Counted from the stretch's first letter, positions 1 through 7,989 are shown. The stretch is 16,270 nucleotides of DNA from DASPSR01 sp035516175 (GCA_035516175.1 DATJAO010000071.1:1-16270); one strand, 5' to 3'. Numbers and translations are program-made. Notes: generated by a model from the letters alone, not told the origin.

Positions 1-153
1 AACCTCGAACGTAACTTTATCTCCTTCGTTCAGAGACTTGAAACCGTCTCCCGTGATGGCCGAAAAGTGTACGAATACATCTTCGCCATTGTCCTGCGTG
101 ATAAAGCCAAACCCCTTACTGTTGTTGAACCACTTCACTACTCCATTTGCCAT
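1..153 (-). CDS. cspA: Cold-shock protein, CspA family (3' end outside window)
   Basis: This is the first 51 codons of a small single-stranded nucleic-acid-binding cold-shock protein; the family is usually about 65-70 residues, so roughly the last quarter lies beyond base 1. The start MANGVVKWFNNSKGFGFI and the later DVFVHFSAI carry the RNP1-like (KGFGFI) and RNP2-like (VFVHF) motifs of the OB-fold, with the conserved aromatic residues in place. The ATG at 153 is preceded by an AGGAGA ribosome-binding site (complement of 159-164). Family members act as RNA chaperones that melt secondary structure at low temperature or in growth transitions; which role applies here cannot be told. The gene has its own sigma-70-like promoter at 212-241 and is separated by about 200 nt from the upstream activase gene, so it is probably transcribed independently. 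Confidence 0.95.
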   Translation of the reverse strand, partial: MANGVVKWFNNSKGFGFITQDNGEDVFVHFSAITGDGFKSLNEGDKVTFEV

Positions 154-158
154 TCTGT

Positions 159-241
159 TTCTCCTCTGCTTCCTTTTGAAATTTATCCGGGAAATATCCA
201 CGGACTAACAGAGCATACCGTATTTCACTGCATCATGTCAA
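159..241 (-). promoter_or_regulatory. Promoter and ribosome-binding site of the cold-shock gene
   Basis: On the minus strand, TTGACA (241-236) and TATGCT (217-212) are separated by 18 nt, which predicts a transcript start near 205 and a leader of about 50 nt. AGGAGA lies at 164-159, five nt before the ATG. The leader is shorter than the long thermosensing leader of E. coli cspA. The rest of the gap up to 359 shows no gene and no clear terminator for the upstream activase gene. Confidence 0.6.
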
Positions 242-359
242 GCTCATAATTGATAAACTCCTTGAGATTGTTCAACCGAGGATAGCACCCTTAAAACCAT
301 AGTTAGCAAAGTTCGAAACTATTAAGGACTTCTCAGGGGTCGAGACCATCCTGCCTCAC

Positions 360-3300
360 TCACGACTTCTTTTCCCGCTGATACGACCGTGCCTGGTGCA
401 TGAACGCTTCGAGCCGGGTTATGGTCTGGGAATCCTTTTGACCTTCGTAGGCAATGTTCAGGAGGGGGATATTATTATGGTCCTCTCGCACCCGCTTAAG
501 GATGGCGCTCGCGATCGTGCCGGGCATGCACGTGAACGGCATCACGTTCAAGATGCCCGAGACTCCCTTGTTTATGTAGTCGATTGACTTACCCACGGAC
601 AGCACGGCCTCACCTTCGAACGAGTGGTGTATGTACGGCATGGCCGCATGCAGGGTCTGCCTGATGCTTGGCTCATGCAGGCTTCTCATGCTACCGTTAA
701 ACCCGCTCAGCAGCCGACGCTCGTCTTTGCGCTGCACCCGTCCCGTTATGTACGCCTTGAGCAGTTCATTCCACGAGCGATTCATTTTTGCCGACGCCTT
801 TGCCGTTTCATTGATGTACAGAAGCCATTCAGATATGGGGGCGACCCATGCCTCGCCGCCGAGCCGTTCGACCTGTCTGACAACATCCTCATTGCTAAAG
901 CGATTGGAGCGAATATAAATCTCACCAACAATTCCGATGACCGGTTTATGACGCTCGATTATTTCGATGGCGATGAAATCTTCGTACGCCTGCTGCAGCA
1001 CGGGAAGGAGGTCTGTCCGGTTCTCTATGGCAGCGGTCATGCGGTCGAGCGCGGTCTGGTATACCCGGTCCGTTTGTCCCTTCCGCTTCTCATACGGCCG
1101 GTGTTCCCAGAGTGCTTTCTGAAGCATATCAACGGCAAAAGCCCCACGCCAACTCATGAGAACGAAATCCTTGTCTAGGGCACGCACGTCGTTATGCAAA
1201 CTCTCATCCTGCATGGGAGCAAGGATCTCTACGCGCTCGAGTCCGAGCCGATCGAGCACCTGCCGGTGGTAGCGGTGGTACTGCCCGAACCTGCACGGCC
1301 CTTTTCCTGTGGGCATGAAAAAAGCGCTCTTCTCAGGATCGAACCCTGGTCTGCGCGTTGCCTTGATCATGTCTCCGGTAGTCAGGGCGAGAGGATAGCA
1401 TTCTCTGCCCGAACTTAACTCCTTGCCGATTCGCACGGTTTCCTCGTCCGATTCCGGTAGTACTTCTGCGTCTACGCCGCATGCACGAAAAGCAGCCGCG
1501 AGCGCATGGGCATGGTCCGTCATTGGCGGGAAATAGACTTTTTTCGCTCGGAGCGAGCCGTTCGACCTGGCTGGGGACGACAGATGCTGCGAGGATTTTC
1601 CGTCATTATTGAGGCTGTCCATGAACGCCTCAATCCTCGTGATTGCGCCGACGTCTGCGCTGTGCTCATCGATCTCTAGCTGCAGGAACGGCTTGTCTCC
1701 CATCTCCTGCCTGAAGAAATGTGTGATGAAAGAATCAGGGCCGCACCCGAAGTTAGTGATGTACACCGGGTACAGACCGGGATGTTTGCGTATGATCCTA
1801 GCCGCGGCCATGATCTTCTGACCTGACCGCCAGTACATGGTTTCGAGTCCGGACATGTCCGCGGTGTGGAGCGGAAGGAAATCCATGGGGATCGCCTGCA
1901 ACCCAAGGTCCCGAATCTTCGATGGAAGATTCATACTCACGCCGGGATCGCAGGTGTTATAATTCCTCCCGACAAGCACGAGCGCTTTTTGGCCCGCCTG
2001 TATCCGGGACAGGACCGAGTTGCCCCGCTCTTCGACGGCCCCGTGAAATGCTTCCTGAGCCACCCACGCAAGCCGCTGCGCCCTGCGCACTGCACCCGCA
2101 CCTTTCCCGAGAGCCGTACCGAGCGCCTTCATACTTCTGGTAAAGTTGCGCTCGTCCTGGAGATACAACACCGGTTCTACGACCTTGGTGTTGCCGAACC
2201 TCATGGAAGCTCGCGCAATGTATGGCAGAGCCTGTGCATAGGGACACGCCTGCGCGTTATCTATCCGCGCGTTAAAAACTGGGAACCGTATGAAGCTCGG
2301 CAGGAAAAGGATATCAACCTTTTTACCGAGGAGGTCCTGGATGTGTCCGAGCGCGACCTTGGCTGGAAAGCACGTCTCGGCGACGGTAGCCTCGAGCGCC
2401 CGGTTGATCAGTGTCCGGTTCGTGCGCTCAGAAAGCACGACATGGAACCCGAGTTCTCTAAAAAAGGTCTGCCAGAACGGCAGATAGTCGTTCACATAGA
2501 GCATCCGCGGGATGCCGATGCTGGGTGAGCCATCGGCCGCTGGCCGGGAGAGGACGGTTCCCGTAAGCAGCTTCTCGCGCTCTGCGAACAGATCGGGCAA
2601 CAATCCGGTCGGCGATGATTTTTTCTTGACATCGTATTTCTCGCACCGGCTCCCGTAGAAGAGAGGTTTTTCTCCATCGAAACTCACCCGGCGGATGTCG
2701 CATCGGTTTGCACATTCAAAGCACTCGAAGGTTGAGATGTTATACGCACGTTTGCTCAGGTCAAACCCTTTGAACGCGCTTCGGCCCGTGCCTTCACGCA
2801 TTGCAAGGATGGCCGCGCCGATCGCGCCGGTGACTTCATGGTGCGGGGGAACAGTGATATGTTTACCGGTTATCTGTTCGAACGCCGCAATAACGGCCTT
2901 GTTCGCTGCCACACCCCCTTGGAAGAAGATCCGGTCGCCGACCCGCTTGCCGGCCACCACCTTGTTCAGATAGTTATGGGCAATGGAATAGGCAAGGCCG
3001 GCGGTCAGCTCTTCCACACCTGCCCCCTTGTTCAGATAGTGCACCAGGTCCGATTCCATAAAGACAGTGCAGCGCTCTCCAAGCCCGCAGGGAGAAGAGG
3101 CACAGAATGCACGGTCCTCGAACTCCCGCTTGATCTTGATGCCGAGGCGCTCGGCCTGCTCTTCGAGGAAGGACCCCGTACCCGCGGCGCAGGCCTTGTT
3201 CATCTCGAAGTCCACGACCGCACCGTTCCGCAGGCTGATGTACTTGGAATCCTGCCCCCCGATCTCGAAAATGGTGTCCACGAGGGGATCGATCATGGCC

Positions 3301-4532
3301 GCCGCCGTGGCCTGCGCCGTAATCTCGTTTCTGACCACATCCGCGCCGATCATGTCGCCCGTTAGATACCTGCCCGAACCCGTGGTGGCTGCGCCCACGA
3401 TCTTCACCCGGGAACCGACCTCTTCACCCACTTCGGCCAACCCCTTTTTCACCGCCTCAATCGGCCGGCCAGCCGTTGGCAGATACCGTTTGGAAAGTAC
3501 ACGCATCTGCCGGTCGATCACCACGACGTTGGTCGAGACTGACCCGACATCCACGCCAAGGTACGCTTCGATGAGGCCGTTCGATCCTGGCACAGTATCC
3601 TGTTCCGGGTTCGGCATAATGCCCATCGGCTTCGCGAGAGGACTCACAACGTTCTTCTCAAGCTGCAGTCCACTAGACAGATAAGCGGCGAGCGCGGTGA
3701 TGCCTTGATATGGGATTGCGTGCTCGGGATGCTGCAAAGCCGTAAGTGCTGCGCCGATGGCCCCGGAAGTGTTGAAGTGATCCGGCACAGTCATTCCGGC
3801 CTCTGCCAGTTTCAGTACATCACGGAATGCCCTGCGCATGCCAAGGTTCGCGGCGACACCGCCGAGGAACAGGAGCGGCGCCGGAAAGCTTTTGCCTTTT
3901 CCAACGGTGGCTATGAAGTTCCTGGCCATGGCATAGCACAGCCCCGCCACGATATCGAAGTCCGGCGTGGCGATCTGCTGCAGGTGGATCATATCGCTCT
4001 TAGCGAACACGCTGCACCGCCCGGCCACACGCGGCGGCGTCTTTGACTGAAGCGCGATATGACCGAATTCTTCTATCGAGAGGTGAAGGCGTGACGCCTG
4101 CTGGTCGAGGAAAGATCCCGTTCCCGCGGCGCAAGCCGTGTTCATGGAAAAGTCTTCTATCTTGACGCCACCTGACGATGAATCTGGCACGAGGCTGATA
4201 AGCTTCGCATCCTCGCCTCCCATCTCGATAATGGTCCGCACATGAGGGTGAAAGCGTCCGGCGAAAAGGGACTGGGCAAGGATTTCGTTAATGAACCGCG
4301 CACCTATGATCTTGGCGAGCTGTTTACCGCCGCTACCCGTTATGCCGGCGGATCGTATCATAGTTTCAGGGAATTGTGACGAAAGCGCCGTAAGATCGTT
4401 AGCAAGAGAGCTGGCAGGGTCTCCCTTGATTCGAGTATAGGTTTCAGCAAGGACGTTCCTGCCCGCATCGACGACCGCGGTCTTGATGGTTACGGAACCG
4501 ATGTCGATCCCGAGGAAAAGGTCTCTCTGCAT
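360..4532 (-). CDS. Double-ASKHA acyl-CoA dehydratase activase fused to DUF2229/HgdB-like region
   Basis: This 1390-residue protein belongs to the large 'acyl-CoA dehydratase activase-related' family. Two BcrAD/BadFG-type ATPase domains occupy about residues 5-265 (FLGIDIGSVTIK, IEMGGEDAK) and 323-580 (YLGVDVGSVSTN, FEIGGQDSK). Each carries the two cysteines that in the HgdC dimer hold a bridging [4Fe-4S] cluster: C134 (CAAGTGSF) and C173 (GRCSVF), then C448 and C488. A Cys-rich linker follows (C604, C607, C611, C630). The C-terminal half resembles DUF2229 plus a 2-hydroxyacyl-CoA dehydratase (HgdB-like) fold, with cysteines in ETCFPAK, FGCGPDSF, RECYPL, GPCRFGQ and FTCMPG. The known mechanism of the family is ATP-driven low-potential electron transfer from activase to partner. 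Here donor and acceptor modules share one chain, so an ATP-dependent reductase is inferred; the substrate is unknown. AAGGAG sits 6 nt before the ATG. No dehydratase subunit or acyl-CoA pathway gene is adjacent. Confidence 0.9.
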   Translation of the reverse strand: MQRDLFLGIDIGSVTIKTAVVDAGRNVLAETYTRIKGDPASSLANDLTALSSQFPETMIRSAGITGSGGKQLAKIIGARFINEILAQSLFAGRFHPHVRTIIEMGGEDAKLISLVPDSSSGGVKIEDFSMNTACAAGTGSFLDQQASRLHLSIEEFGHIALQSKTPPRVAGRCSVFAKSDMIHLQQIATPDFDIVAGLCYAMARNFIATVGKGKSFPAPLLFLGGVAANLGMRRAFRDVLKLAEAGMTVPDHFNTSGAIGAALTALQHPEHAIPYQGITALAAYLSSGLQLEKNVVSPLAKPMGIMPNPEQDTVPGSNGLIEAYLGVDVGSVSTNVVVIDRQMRVLSKRYLPTAGRPIEAVKKGLAEVGEEVGSRVKIVGAATTGSGRYLTGDMIGADVVRNEITAQATAAAMIDPLVDTIFEIGGQDSKYISLRNGAVVDFEMNKACAAGTGSFLEEQAERLGIKIKREFEDRAFCASSPCGLGERCTVFMESDLVHYLNKGAGVEELTAGLAYSIAHNYLNKVVAGKRVGDRIFFQGGVAANKAVIAAFEQITGKHITVPPHHEVTGAIGAAILAMREGTGRSAFKGFDLSKRAYNISTFECFECANRCDIRRVSFDGEKPLFYGSRCEKYDVKKKSSPTGLLPDLFAEREKLLTGTVLSRPAADGSPSIGIPRMLYVNDYLPFWQTFFRELGFHVVLSERTNRTLINRALEATVAETCFPAKVALGHIQDLLGKKVDILFLPSFIRFPVFNARIDNAQACPYAQALPYIARASMRFGNTKVVEPVLYLQDERNFTRSMKALGTALGKGAGAVRRAQRLAWVAQEAFHGAVEERGNSVLSRIQAGQKALVLVGRNYNTCDPGVSMNLPSKIRDLGLQAIPMDFLPLHTADMSGLETMYWRSGQKIMAAARIIRKHPGLYPVYITNFGCGPDSFITHFFRQEMGDKPFLQLEIDEHSADVGAITRIEAFMDSLNNDGKSSQHLSSPARSNGSLRAKKVYFPPMTDHAHALAAAFRACGVDAEVLPESDEETVRIGKELSSGRECYPLALTTGDMIKATRRPGFDPEKSAFFMPTGKGPCRFGQYHRYHRQVLDRLGLERVEILAPMQDESLHNDVRALDKDFVLMSWRGAFAVDMLQKALWEHRPYEKRKGQTDRVYQTALDRMTAAIENRTDLLPVLQQAYEDFIAIEIIERHKPVIGIVGEIYIRSNRFSNEDVVRQVERLGGEAWVAPISEWLLYINETAKASAKMNRSWNELLKAYITGRVQRKDERRLLSGFNGSMRSLHEPSIRQTLHAAMPYIHHSFEGEAVLSVGKSIDYINKGVSGILNVMPFTCMPGTIASAILKRVREDHNNIPLLNIAYEGQKDSQTITRLEAFMHQARSYQREKKS

Positions 4533-4610
4533 GCGTCTCTCCTTATCCTTGGATGATTTTACCTGACAGCACGGCTTACTGTAGAAGACAGTCAGCTTTT
4601 TCAGAACACA

Positions 4611-4624
4611 CGTGATATGTCACG
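4611..4624. repeat. Short palindrome CGTGA-N4-TCACG in activase leader
   Basis: CGTGATATGTCACG is a 5+5 bp inverted repeat with a 4-nt centre, roughly 80-90 nt upstream of the activase ATG and downstream of its predicted start of transcription. The sequence CGTGATAT recurs at 4828-4835, overlapping the promoter of the rightward gene. It could be an operator for a dimeric regulator or a small RNA hairpin; five-bp arms can also arise by chance. Confidence 0.25.
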
Positions 4625-4709
4625 GTAATGGCATCCCGTTGAGATGTTCTCGCTTCTTTTCTGCTTCGTTCCGGAACAGTGAAGATGAGATATGTTTTGA
4701 ACAGGTACC

Positions 4710-4738
4710 ATTATAATAAGAACGACGATGACAGTCAA
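4710..4738 (-). promoter_or_regulatory. Sigma-70-type promoter of the activase gene
   Basis: On the minus strand, TTGACT (4738-4733) and a perfect TATAAT (4715-4710) are separated by exactly 17 nt. The predicted start is near 4703, which leaves an untranslated leader of about 170 nt before the ATG at 4532. The near-consensus elements suggest constitutive strength, unless the leader or the palindrome at 4611-4624 limits it. Confidence 0.75.
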
Positions 4739-4829
4739 CCCTTATACCAACCTGCCGCATGATCCGCGGTTTTTACATGATCTCAAGCTCGTCCCCACGT
4801 AAGGATTTGCATGCAAAAACACAAAAACG

Positions 4830-4838
4830 TGATATAAT
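4830..4838 (+). promoter_or_regulatory. Extended -10 promoter of the DUF4388-J-TPR gene
   Basis: TGATATAAT matches the extended -10 consensus TGnTATAAT perfectly. No good -35 hexamer lies 16-18 nt upstream, as is common for extended -10 promoters. The predicted start is near 4845, about 33 nt before the ATG at 4878. Confidence 0.6.
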
Positions 4839-4877
4839 GCAAGACAATATGCAGCAATTTTTGTCCCCAAGGTTAAT

Positions 4878-6452
4878 ATGATCAGCCCTACCGGCAATAT
4901 AACGGATATGACAATCCCCTTGCTTTTTCAGGGACTGCGGGCGGAAAAAAAAACCAGCACGGTCGTGTTCGAGCGCGAGACGGCGGTCAAAAAAGTCTAT
5001 TTCCAAGCAGGCGATATCATCTTTGCCTCCTCCAACCAGGAGGAGGACAGGCTCGGAGAGCGCCTGCTCCGGGCCGGCACCATCACCAAAGCACAGTACG
5101 ATGCATCTGTTGAGGTCTTAAAGAAAACAGGCAAGAAGTACGGGACCATTCTTATCCAGCTCGATTTCATTTCACCGCAGAATCTGGTTGCCGGCGTAAA
5201 GCTCCAGGTCAAGCACATAATTCTCAGCCTGTTTGCCTGGCGCGAGGGCCGCTATACCGTCGAGGAAGGTCCGCTGCCCCAGGCAGACATCGTCCCTCTC
5301 CAGATGAGCACCGGGAACCTGGTTGTTGAAGGTTTAAGCGGCATCGACTGGCAGCTTGTCCGCAAATCACTTCCCCAGATCAAGACTGTGCTCCGTCCAT
5401 CCACAGATCCATCGCAGCTCTTTCAAGGCGTCGGCCTCACCCAGGACCAACTTATGGTCCTGTCACTGATCGACGGGAAAAAGAACATCGAGGAGATCTG
5501 CTCACAGGCAGGCATCGGTGACTTCAACACGCTCAAGGCGGTCTACGTTCTCCTTGCGCTCAGAATGGCCGAGATCGGCGAAATTAAAACCGAGGAGGAG
5601 AAGAGCTTCGCACGCGAGATAGTGCGTGAAACCGTTGCCGCAAAGACGACATCGGAACGGAAGCCGCGTGAACCTCAAACCGCCACACCTTCTGCCACCA
5701 AGGAAGCAATACAGCGAGCGTATGATGATATAGAAACCCAAGACCATTACCAGGTTCTCGGCATAAAGCGCAGTGCCACGGCACAGGACATCAAGAAGGC
5801 GTACTTCAAGCTCGCGAAGCTCTACCACCCGGACAGGCACTTTGATCCCGAGATGAGCGAGATGAAGCTGAAACTTGAAGCGCTCTTCATGAGGATCCAC
5901 GAAGCATATGATACGCTCAGTACACAGGCGCAGCGAGACCAGTACAACAGTACTCTCAGCAAAGGGGGAAAAACGTCCGGCACGGAACAGCATGAGCCTG
6001 AAAAATCGGCCCAGAAGGGTGGCGCCGTCGATCAGTATAATGAGGGAATGAGGCACTTCAAAGCGGGGAACTTCTGGGGAGCGGAAGAAGCCTTCCGATG
6101 GGCTGTACGTCTCGATCCGGAAAACCCTCGGTTCCTGTTCTATCAGGGGCTTGCACTCTCCCGAATGCCGAGGAGACGCCATGAGGCAGAGGAGTACTTC
6201 AAAAAAGTGATCGAGATGTCACCGAACAGACTAGAGTACTACATGGAGCTCGGGAATTTCTACCTCTTGAACAATCTCAAGGCCAAAGCCTATTCTGTGT
6301 TCATAAAGGCCCAAGCCAAGGGGCTTGATTCGAAGCAGCTGCGGCAAGGCATTGCTGCTGCAGAAGGCGGTGGCGAGGAGAAAGAAGAAAAAGAACCGGG
6401 GAAAAAATCCAGCGGCGGCATACTCAAAAAACTTTTCAAGAACAAGAGATAG
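4878..6452 (+). CDS. DUF4388 (PATAN-like) / J-domain / TPR protein
   Basis: This 524-residue cytoplasmic protein has three modules. Residues 1 to about 150 form a DUF4388/PATAN-type domain (FQAGDIIFASS, GERLLRAGTITKAQYD), followed by a winged-helix-like stretch to about 235 (LSLIDGKKNIEEICSQAG). A J-domain spans about 289-357 (YQVLGIKRSATAQDIKKAY) with an intact HPD triad at 317-319, so it should be able to stimulate a DnaK/Hsp70. TPR-type helices run from about 383 to 485, and the tail is Lys/Glu-rich, ending KKLFKNKR. The Gly/Phe, zinc-finger and C-terminal substrate domains of true DnaJ are absent. DUF4388 occurs in proteins linked to signalling, gliding and cell organisation in deltaproteobacteria and their relatives; the exact role here is unknown. 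The ribosome-binding site is weak (AAGG about 7 nt before the ATG). The gene runs towards sirC, whose stop is 28 nt away, with no visible terminator between them. Confidence 0.88.
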   Translation: MISPTGNITDMTIPLLFQGLRAEKKTSTVVFERETAVKKVYFQAGDIIFASSNQEEDRLGERLLRAGTITKAQYDASVEVLKKTGKKYGTILIQLDFISPQNLVAGVKLQVKHIILSLFAWREGRYTVEEGPLPQADIVPLQMSTGNLVVEGLSGIDWQLVRKSLPQIKTVLRPSTDPSQLFQGVGLTQDQLMVLSLIDGKKNIEEICSQAGIGDFNTLKAVYVLLALRMAEIGEIKTEEEKSFAREIVRETVAAKTTSERKPREPQTATPSATKEAIQRAYDDIETQDHYQVLGIKRSATAQDIKKAYFKLAKLYHPDRHFDPEMSEMKLKLEALFMRIHEAYDTLSTQAQRDQYNSTLSKGGKTSGTEQHEPEKSAQKGGAVDQYNEGMRHFKAGNFWGAEEAFRWAVRLDPENPRFLFYQGLALSRMPRRRHEAEEYFKKVIEMSPNRLEYYMELGNFYLLNNLKAKAYSVFIKAQAKGLDSKQLRQGIAAAEGGGEEKEEKEPGKKSSGGILKKLFKNKR

Positions 6453-6480
6453 AGTTTTCTGCGTCGTGCACCCCGCCGTC

Positions 6481-7119
6481 CTATTTTTGCTTTAACCGGA
6501 CGATCTCCGCTATCCGATGATCTGCATCGTGAATTTTGCCTTCCTTCAGCAAACTGATGACATCGGAATCCGCCAGGGCTTGCAGGATCTCTCTCCGTAC
6601 GCCATCATCCTTCACTTCATCAATAAGCCGGGCGCGAAGCACCGACATCCTTCCGAGAAAAGCCTCATATTCGGGCCCATACCGTTCCTCGAGCTCCTGA
6701 CGGATTTTTTTCGATAAAGCGGGGCTCATACCACTCGTCGAAACGGCGATTAAGAGCTCGCCGCGCTCCACCACCGATGGGACGATAAACGAGCTCTCGC
6801 CTGGCGAAGTGATAACGTTTACGAGGATGTTCCTTTTCTTACAAAGGCTGCCAATGCTGGTATTCACCTCCCGGGAATCAGTAGCGGCAATAACGAGGAA
6901 GGCGCCGGTGAGGTCTTTGTCGTCGAAGGTTTTCAGCAGGTGAATGATCTTGCCCGATTGAGAGAGCTCCTGCAGTTTTTGGGTAAGCGACGGGCTGATG
7001 ACTGTTACGTTTGCCCCGGCTTTAAGCAATGAGAGCGCCTTGCGCTCGGACACATGCCCCCCGCCGACGATCAAGCAGGGACGGTCGCGAAGATCGAGGT
7101 AAATAGGGTAGTACTTCAT
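6481..7119 (-). CDS. sirC: Precorrin-2 dehydrogenase/sirohydrochlorin ferrochelatase-like protein, catalytic Asp replaced
   Basis: This 212-residue protein matches the N-terminal half of CysG, Met8p and SirC, which oxidise precorrin-2 to sirohydrochlorin with NAD+ and may insert iron to make sirohaem. It aligns almost without gaps to E. coli CysG: RDRPCLIVGGGHVSERKA (11-28, NAD-binding loop), LVIAATDSREVN, FIVPS and VSTSGMSPALSKKIR. The residue equivalent to CysG Asp104 (motif NVVD) is Thr104 here (NVITSPGESSF), and the codon at 6810-6808 reads ACT. That Asp is the key catalytic residue in the family, so activity is uncertain: it could be a diverged enzyme, a dehydrogenase with another base, or a repurposed NAD-binding protein. 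The ATG overlaps the bamD stop by 4 nt (ATGA), implying translational coupling. No hemA, cobA or sirohaem-enzyme gene is adjacent. Confidence 0.85.
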   Translation of the reverse strand: MKYYPIYLDLRDRPCLIVGGGHVSERKALSLLKAGANVTVISPSLTQKLQELSQSGKIIHLLKTFDDKDLTGAFLVIAATDSREVNTSIGSLCKKRNILVNVITSPGESSFIVPSVVERGELLIAVSTSGMSPALSKKIRQELEERYGPEYEAFLGRMSVLRARLIDEVKDDGVRREILQALADSDVISLLKEGKIHDADHRIAEIVRLKQK

Positions 7120-7853
7120 TTTGCCTGGAGTTTCGCGATGAGGGGGCCGACATTCCCCTGTACGGAAGGGTATTTCTTCACCAGCGTTTCGAACGCAGCC
7201 AGTGCCTGCTGTCTTTCGCCGAGATCGGTGTAAGACAGGCCAGTAATATATAACGCGTCCTTCTCTGCTGAGGACCCGGGATAGTCATGCAGGAGCTTTT
7301 CAAGCCGGCCGATGGCAGACTTGTACGATCCTTTTCTGTAGTAGAACCTTCCGACATAGAGTTCGTATTCAGCAATCCTGTCGCGGCAGATGTCGATTTT
7401 ACCCCTTGTATCCTCTTCGTAGATGCTCTTCGGATAATTCTGGAGGAGCTTCTCGTACTCCTTTAGCGCGGTCCGGGTAGGATTCGGGTCCCGATCGATG
7501 GTGGTGAACTGGTTAAAGCTGCACATCGCGATCTGGTATTGGGCATATGCTGCATCCTTGCTCATAGGATGGTAGTTTAAGAATGCCTGGTACTCCACCA
7601 GGGCCTCATCGTACTTCTCCTCACCGAAGTAGGTATCCGCGACCCTGAGCATAAGCGCCGCATCAAAGCTCTTGTCTGGCAACTTCTCCTGGATCTCCTG
7701 GTAGTCCTTGCGCGCCTTCTCAAAGGAACCTTTCTGCATACTTTCTTCGGCATCTTTGAATACGGCCACAGCGTCGAAGACCTCTTTCTTTCCAGCACAT
7801 CCTGTCAGGACCATCACAATCACCACAGGAATTATAAGAGACATTTTTTTCAT
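7116..7853 (-). CDS. bamD: Outer membrane assembly lipoprotein BamD
   Basis: This is a 245-residue lipoprotein of the BAM complex, which inserts beta-barrel proteins into the outer membrane; the length matches the family (about 245). The signal peptide MKKMSLIIPVVIVMVLTGC ends in a lipobox with the lipidated Cys at 19. The rest is TPR helices: FEKARKDYQEI, KYDEALVEYQAF, then the characteristic BamD stretch IDRDPNPTRTALKEYEKL, IAEYELYVGRFYYRKGSY and AIGRLEKLLHDYP. The reading frame stays open upstream through the tRNA-Leu gene, but the lipoprotein signal fixes the start at 7853. That ATG is only 24 nt from the CCA end of the tRNA, and the gap has no Shine-Dalgarno sequence. The gene is probably transcribed from the tRNA promoter and shares an ATGA overlap with sirC. 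Confidence 0.93.
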   Translation of the reverse strand: MKKMSLIIPVVIVMVLTGCAGKKEVFDAVAVFKDAEESMQKGSFEKARKDYQEIQEKLPDKSFDAALMLRVADTYFGEEKYDEALVEYQAFLNYHPMSKDAAYAQYQIAMCSFNQFTTIDRDPNPTRTALKEYEKLLQNYPKSIYEEDTRGKIDICRDRIAEYELYVGRFYYRKGSYKSAIGRLEKLLHDYPGSSAEKDALYITGLSYTDLGERQQALAAFETLVKKYPSVQGNVGPLIAKLQAK

Positions 7854-7877
7854 AAGCGAGGTTGGGTCGGGTTGAAA

Positions 7878-7964
7878 TGGTGCCGAAGGGGGGACTCGAA
7901 CCCCCACGGGATTGCTCCCACTGCGCCCTGAACGCAGCGCGTCTACCAGTTCCACCACTTCGGC
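7878..7964 (-). tRNA. tRNA-Leu (anticodon CAG), CCA encoded
   Basis: This 87-nt class II tRNA folds as follows. The acceptor stem GCCGAAG pairs with CTTCGGC, followed by discriminator A and an encoded CCA. The anticodon stem CTGCG/CGCAG closes the loop TTCAGGG, giving anticodon CAG, which reads CUG Leu codons. The long variable arm contains GGGAGCAATCCC, and the T arm is GGGGG-TTCGAGT-CCCCC. The D arm holds the usual GTGGAACTGGTAGAC. The promoter lies at 7990-8018. The gene is followed after 24 nt by bamD. Confidence 0.97.
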
Positions 7965-7989
7965 TCAAGCGTCACAACAACGACGTGTA

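Larger units (their letters stand above)
4533..4877. other. Divergent intergenic region with two promoters
   Basis: This 345-nt gap separates the leftward activase gene from the rightward DUF4388-J-TPR gene. It holds the activase promoter (4710-4738), an extended -10 promoter for the rightward gene (4830-4838), the roughly 170-nt activase leader and a short palindrome (4611-4624) inside that leader. I see no RNA gene and no credible small ORF in it. Confidence 0.7.

Noticed and set aside
1866..3684. Long rightward reading frames opposite the activase gene (for example 1866-2528, 2838-3365 and 3067-3684)
   Set aside because: They are antisense to a well-recognised 1390-residue protein, show no domain or motif, and reflect the biased codon use of the real strand.
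4756..4776. CCGC/GCGG hairpin followed by TTTTT as a rightward terminator
   Set aside because: The stem is only 4 bp with a 7-nt loop, and no rightward gene ends there.
5502..6182. Leftward 226-codon frame opposite the J-domain gene
   Set aside because: It is antisense to conserved J-domain and TPR coding sequence and has no recognisable motif.
4878..6452. Annotation of the J-domain gene as a canonical DnaJ chaperone
   Set aside because: It lacks the Gly/Phe region, zinc finger and C-terminal substrate domains; the J-domain is only about 70 of 524 residues.
7854..7958. N-terminal extension of the bamD reading frame through the tRNA-Leu gene
   Set aside because: The extra residues are only a translation of the tRNA sequence. 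The lipoprotein signal peptide beginning at 7853 fixes the start.
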